Below, piece by piece: positions 6,125 to 8,807 of a DNA stretch of 8,807 bases. A model generated the notes under the pieces. It was given only the letters and a program-made list of their open reading frames with translations. It was not told the origin of the DNA and made no database searches. The stretch comes from Victivallales bacterium. Its GTDB lineage: Bacteria; Verrucomicrobiota; Lentisphaeria; Oligosphaerales; Oligosphaeraceae. How positions within the stretch are numbered: position 1 is the stretch's first letter; each line of letters starts with the position of its first letter. The DNA lies in NCBI GenBank assembly GCA_900769285.1, contig CAAGGB010000274.1:1-8807 (forward strand), read 5' to 3'. A program made the position numbers and the translations under genes.

Positions 6125-8035
6125 ATGACCATGAGACTGTCAGTTTTCAGCGACGAGACGGGACTGGACATCGAACGCGCCGCCGCGCTCGTGAAGGGAT
6201 GGGGACTGGACTGCATCGACCTCCGCGGACGGCTCTTCCAGCAGCCGCTGGAGCAGCTCTCCGACGAGCGGCTGCATGAGCTGAAGGCACTCCTCGACGG
6301 CCACGGCCTGCGCGTCGCCTGCCTCCAGTCGTCCCTCGGCAAGGTCCATCTGCCGGAGGGCGAGCGACTGGAGCGCGAATGGCGCAAGCTGGAGCGGCTC
6401 GAGGCCGCCGCCCGCATCCTCGACTGCCGGCTCGTCCGCTCGTTCTTCTTCTGGCAGCCGCCGGACGGCCAGGAGCGCGCCGGCATCGGCGACCTCGCCG
6501 TGCGCCCCGATGTCCTCTCGCAGGTGCTGGAGCACTTCCTGCCGCTGGCGCGCCACGCACAGGAGGCCGGCCTCACCCTCGCCTTCGAGAACTGCGGCTG
6601 CACCAAGGAGGAGTGCTTCCGGATGCTCGACGCGCTCGACATCCCCGGCTGGGGCTTCGCCTGGGACCCCAAGAACAGCTGGATGCACGACCGACAGGAG
6701 CGGGAACGCGACCTCGACGGCTACCTGAGGCAACTGGCAAGGCGCGCCATCTGCCTCCACGTCAAGTCAACCGGCAGCATCTGGTTCGCCGATGGCTTCG
6801 ACCCCATCCCCTACGAGCGCGTTTTCCAGCTCCTGGAGGAGGAGGGCTTCACCGGCCCCGTCAGCGTCGAGACACACAACTACGACCCCGCGCTCAGTGC
6901 CGCCGAGGCCACCCAACTGGTGCTGGCCGTCGTCCGGAAAGCCCTGCCCTCAGCGGCACCCGGCGCCCAGCAGGAGCGCTGCGCCGTGTCCGCCGCGACC
7001 GTGACGCGCCCCTACGCCGACCGCCCCGTCCGCTTCGGCGTCGTCGGCCTGGGCATGGGCCACAACCGCGCGGAGGAGATGACCCGGACGCCGGGTGTCC
7101 GGCTGGTGCAGGTCTGCGACCTGCGCCTTGACCGCTGCCGCCGCACCTCGGAGAAGCTGGGCGTGCCCTACACCCAGGACTTCGGACAGCTGCTCGCCAA
7201 CCCCGAGGTGGAGGCCGTCATGGTCATGAACGAGACGGGACGGCACGGCGACCTCGCCCTGCAGGCGCTGGCCGCCGGCAAGCACGTCCTGGTCACCAAG
7301 CCCATGGAGATGAGCGTCCGACGCTGCGAGGAGATGATGCGACTCGCCCAGGAGCGCGGGCTCCTTCTCGGCGTCGACCACTGCCGGCGCCTCCGTCCCT
7401 CCACGCAGTCCCTCCGCGCCGCCATCGAGGCCGGCGCCCTCGGCCGTCCCCTCCACGCCAACGTCTCCCTCCGCATCCGCCGCACCATGGACTACTTCCA
7501 CGAGAACGGCGCCTGGCGCGGAACCCGCGCCCTCGACGGCGGCGTCCTCAGCAACCAGACCATCCATCATCTCGACGAGCTGCTCTTCACCTTCGGACTC
7601 CCCGCGCGCATCCGCTGCGACGCCTGGACCCAGACCCACGACATCGAGATGGAGGACCTCGGACTCGCCGTCTGGCAGTACGACAGCGGACTCGTCGTCT
7701 CCATCCAGGCCACCACCAGCTACCCTCAGTCCTCCTGGTACTACCAGCTCGAGCTCCATGGCTCCGACGGCGCCTGCCTCCACCGCGAGGGCGGCCCCGA
7801 AGCCGCGCCCAGCACCCGCTACTTCCTCCAGGGACGCTGGACCGACAGCGCGCCCTGCCCACGCGAATGCCCCTGGCTCAACTCCATGGACAGCTTCGCC
7901 TCCGCCCTGCGCTGCGGCACTCCACTCCTCACCACCGCCCAGGAAGGTCTGGCCGCCGTCCGCATGATACAGGCCATGTACGTCTCCGCCTATGAGCGCA
8001 ACGGCGCCTGGGTCGACCTCGCCGACGTGCACTGA
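6125..8035 (+). CDS. Fusion: xylose-isomerase-like TIM barrel plus Gfo/Idh/MocA-family oxidoreductase
   Basis: A 636-residue cytoplasmic two-domain protein. Domain 1 (about 1-272) is a xylose-isomerase/AP-endonuclease-2-type barrel with the usual four metal ligands in place: Glu155 (AFEN), Asp181 (WDPKN), His212 (LHVK) and Glu249 (SVET). Residues 273-300 form an Ala/Pro/Gln-rich linker. Domain 2 (about 301-636) is a Gfo/Idh/MocA dehydrogenase with a Rossmann start VRFGVVGLGMG (302-312), CDLRLDR after the second strand (331-337), the lysine motif VTKP (390-393, Thr in place of the common Glu) and GGVLSNQTIHHLD (472-484, Asn477 where many members have Asp, a variant also found in active-looking relatives). 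Each half is normally a separate protein often encoded side by side in sugar or inositol catabolism, so a two-step conversion with substrate channelling is plausible. The substrate is unknown. ATG at 6125 or 6131 could be the start; neither has a clear ribosome binding site. Leucine codons switch from mixed CTG/CTC to almost all CTC near base 7370. Confidence 0.88.
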   Translation: MTMRLSVFSDETGLDIERAAALVKGWGLDCIDLRGRLFQQPLEQLSDERLHELKALLDGHGLRVACLQSSLGKVHLPEGERLEREWRKLERLEAAARILDCRLVRSFFFWQPPDGQERAGIGDLAVRPDVLSQVLEHFLPLARHAQEAGLTLAFENCGCTKEECFRMLDALDIPGWGFAWDPKNSWMHDRQERERDLDGYLRQLARRAICLHVKSTGSIWFADGFDPIPYERVFQLLEEEGFTGPVSVETHNYDPALSAAEATQLVLAVVRKALPSAAPGAQQERCAVSAATVTRPYADRPVRFGVVGLGMGHNRAEEMTRTPGVRLVQVCDLRLDRCRRTSEKLGVPYTQDFGQLLANPEVEAVMVMNETGRHGDLALQALAAGKHVLVTKPMEMSVRRCEEMMRLAQERGLLLGVDHCRRLRPSTQSLRAAIEAGALGRPLHANVSLRIRRTMDYFHENGAWRGTRALDGGVLSNQTIHHLDELLFTFGLPARIRCDAWTQTHDIEMEDLGLAVWQYDSGLVVSIQATTSYPQSSWYYQLELHGSDGACLHREGGPEAAPSTRYFLQGRWTDSAPCPRECPWLNSMDSFASALRCGTPLLTTAQEGLAAVRMIQAMYVSAYERNGAWVDLADVH

Positions 8036-8044
8036 GCGAGCCCC

Positions 8045-8807
8045 ATGCCTCCCGCCTACACCTCCCTCTATGTCCACGTCCCCTTCTGCAGCCGCAAGTG
8101 CGACTACTGCGCCTTCTACTCCCTCGGACACGCCTCCCCTGACCTGAAACGCCGGTACCTCGACCGCCTCCAGGCCGAATTCGACGCCAACGCCAGCCAG
8201 TGCGCGCCCCTCGACTCCATCTTCATCGGCGGCGGAACTCCCACCGCACTCGCGCCCGACGAGATGGCCGAGCTCCTCCACGCCATCCGCATCGCCTTCA
8301 CCCGCACTCCCGACTGCGAATGGTCCTCCGAGGCCAACCCCGAAAGCCTCACGCCCGAAATGGCCGCCGTCCTCGCCGAGGGCGGCGTCAACCGCGTCTC
8401 CGTCGGCGTCCAGTCCTTCCTCCCCCACGAACGACAGGCCATCGGACGACGCGGCGCCCTCGACCACCTCGCCGACAGCCTCGACGAGCTGAGGCGACGC
8501 GGACTCGCCAACCTCAATCTCGACCTCATGTTCCTCCTCCCCGGCCAGACGCCCGACTCCTTCGCCCTCTCCCTCCAACAGGCCCTCGACCTCCACCCCA
8601 CCCACCTCTCCGCCTACGCCCTCACCATCGAGGAGCACTCCATCCTCGCCAGACGACACCCACAGCAGCCCGACGACGAGCTCTTCGTCTCCTTCTGGGA
8701 CACCGCCGACCGCATCCTCGCCACCGCCGGACTACAGCGCTACGAAATCTCCAACTTCGCCCTCCCCGGACACCGCTGCCGACACAACGACGACATCTGG
8801 CATGGCG
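8045..8807 (+). CDS. hemW: Radical SAM haem chaperone HemW, N-terminal part (cut by window edge)
   Basis: The first 254 residues of a protein of about 380 residues in the family; the right edge cuts it. Seen: the radical-SAM cluster motif VHVPFCSRKCDYCAF (10-24) with Cys15, Cys19 and Cys22, which bind a 4Fe-4S cluster with S-adenosylmethionine, then IFIGGGTPT (59-67), SSEANPESL (94-102), RVSVGVQSF (117-125), LDLMFLLPGQT (159-169), and RYEISNFA (232-239) followed by CRHN (245-248). These are HemW signatures. The CxxxCxxC without the further Cys of HemN argues against an oxygen-independent coproporphyrinogen oxidase; HemW is thought to deliver haem to target proteins. Databases often mislabel such genes HemN. 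It starts nine bases after the fusion gene with only a weak GAG-rich ribosome site, so it probably shares that transcript. Leucines are nearly all CTC, matching kdsD. Confidence 0.92.
   Translation, partial: MPPAYTSLYVHVPFCSRKCDYCAFYSLGHASPDLKRRYLDRLQAEFDANASQCAPLDSIFIGGGTPTALAPDEMAELLHAIRIAFTRTPDCEWSSEANPESLTPEMAAVLAEGGVNRVSVGVQSFLPHERQAIGRRGALDHLADSLDELRRRGLANLNLDLMFLLPGQTPDSFALSLQQALDLHPTHLSAYALTIEEHSILARRHPQQPDDELFVSFWDTADRILATAGLQRYEISNFALPGHRCRHNDDIWHG

Noticed and set aside
6950..8659. Long minus-strand open frame antisense to the fusion gene and hemW
   Set aside because: Same Gly/Val/Glu-rich mirror-frame composition; both plus-strand genes it crosses are clearly real by catalytic motifs.

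Overview
The window is GC-rich, densely coding bacterial DNA. It holds eight protein genes or gene fragments: two cut by the window edges, six complete. An arabinose-5-phosphate isomerase of the Kdo/lipopolysaccharide pathway points to a Gram-negative-type envelope. That gene, a secreted GH5 glycosidase, a second GH101-like TIM-barrel protein and a Gfo/Idh/MocA-type sugar oxidoreductase together suggest a polysaccharide-using member of the PVC group (Lentisphaerota, Verrucomicrobiota, Planctomycetota or relatives). The taxonomic guess is inference from gene content; there is no rRNA here. I see no tRNA, rRNA, CRISPR array, insertion sequence or prophage module.

Layout. Bases 2-304 (+) are the 3' end of an unrecognised gene. 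It is followed after 41 bases by a 591-residue protein (346-2121, +) that looks like a cytoplasmic relative of the DUF5696/GH101-type glycosidases. On the minus strand, a secreted GH5 glycosidase with a beta-rich domain inserted in its barrel (4083-2596) runs through a TGATG stop/start overlap into a small RuvC-like RNase H-fold nuclease (2596-2096). The 3' end of that nuclease gene overlaps the convergent 346-2121 gene by 26 bases. A divergent control region (4084-4266) separates the GH5 gene from a plus-strand run: kdsD (4267-5262), an RNase Z-like metallo-beta-lactamase-fold hydrolase (5280-6071), a two-domain protein fusing a xylose-isomerase-like barrel to a Gfo/Idh/MocA dehydrogenase (6125-8035), and hemW (8045 to the right edge).

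How the parts fit. The GH5 enzyme would cut polysaccharide outside the cytoplasm, and the GH101-like protein and the isomerase-dehydrogenase fusion could process sugars inside it. kdsD feeds Kdo synthesis for the outer membrane, and hemW serves haem metabolism. The plus-strand run from kdsD onward looks like a loosely co-transcribed housekeeping and sugar cluster, not one pathway.

I find no clear defence, mobile or secretion system. The most unusual items are the isomerase-dehydrogenase fusion, the GH5 domain insertion, the RuvC-like nuclease translationally coupled to a secreted glycosidase, and a shift in leucine codon choice part-way through the fusion gene. All family assignments come from motifs read by eye; no database search was run.
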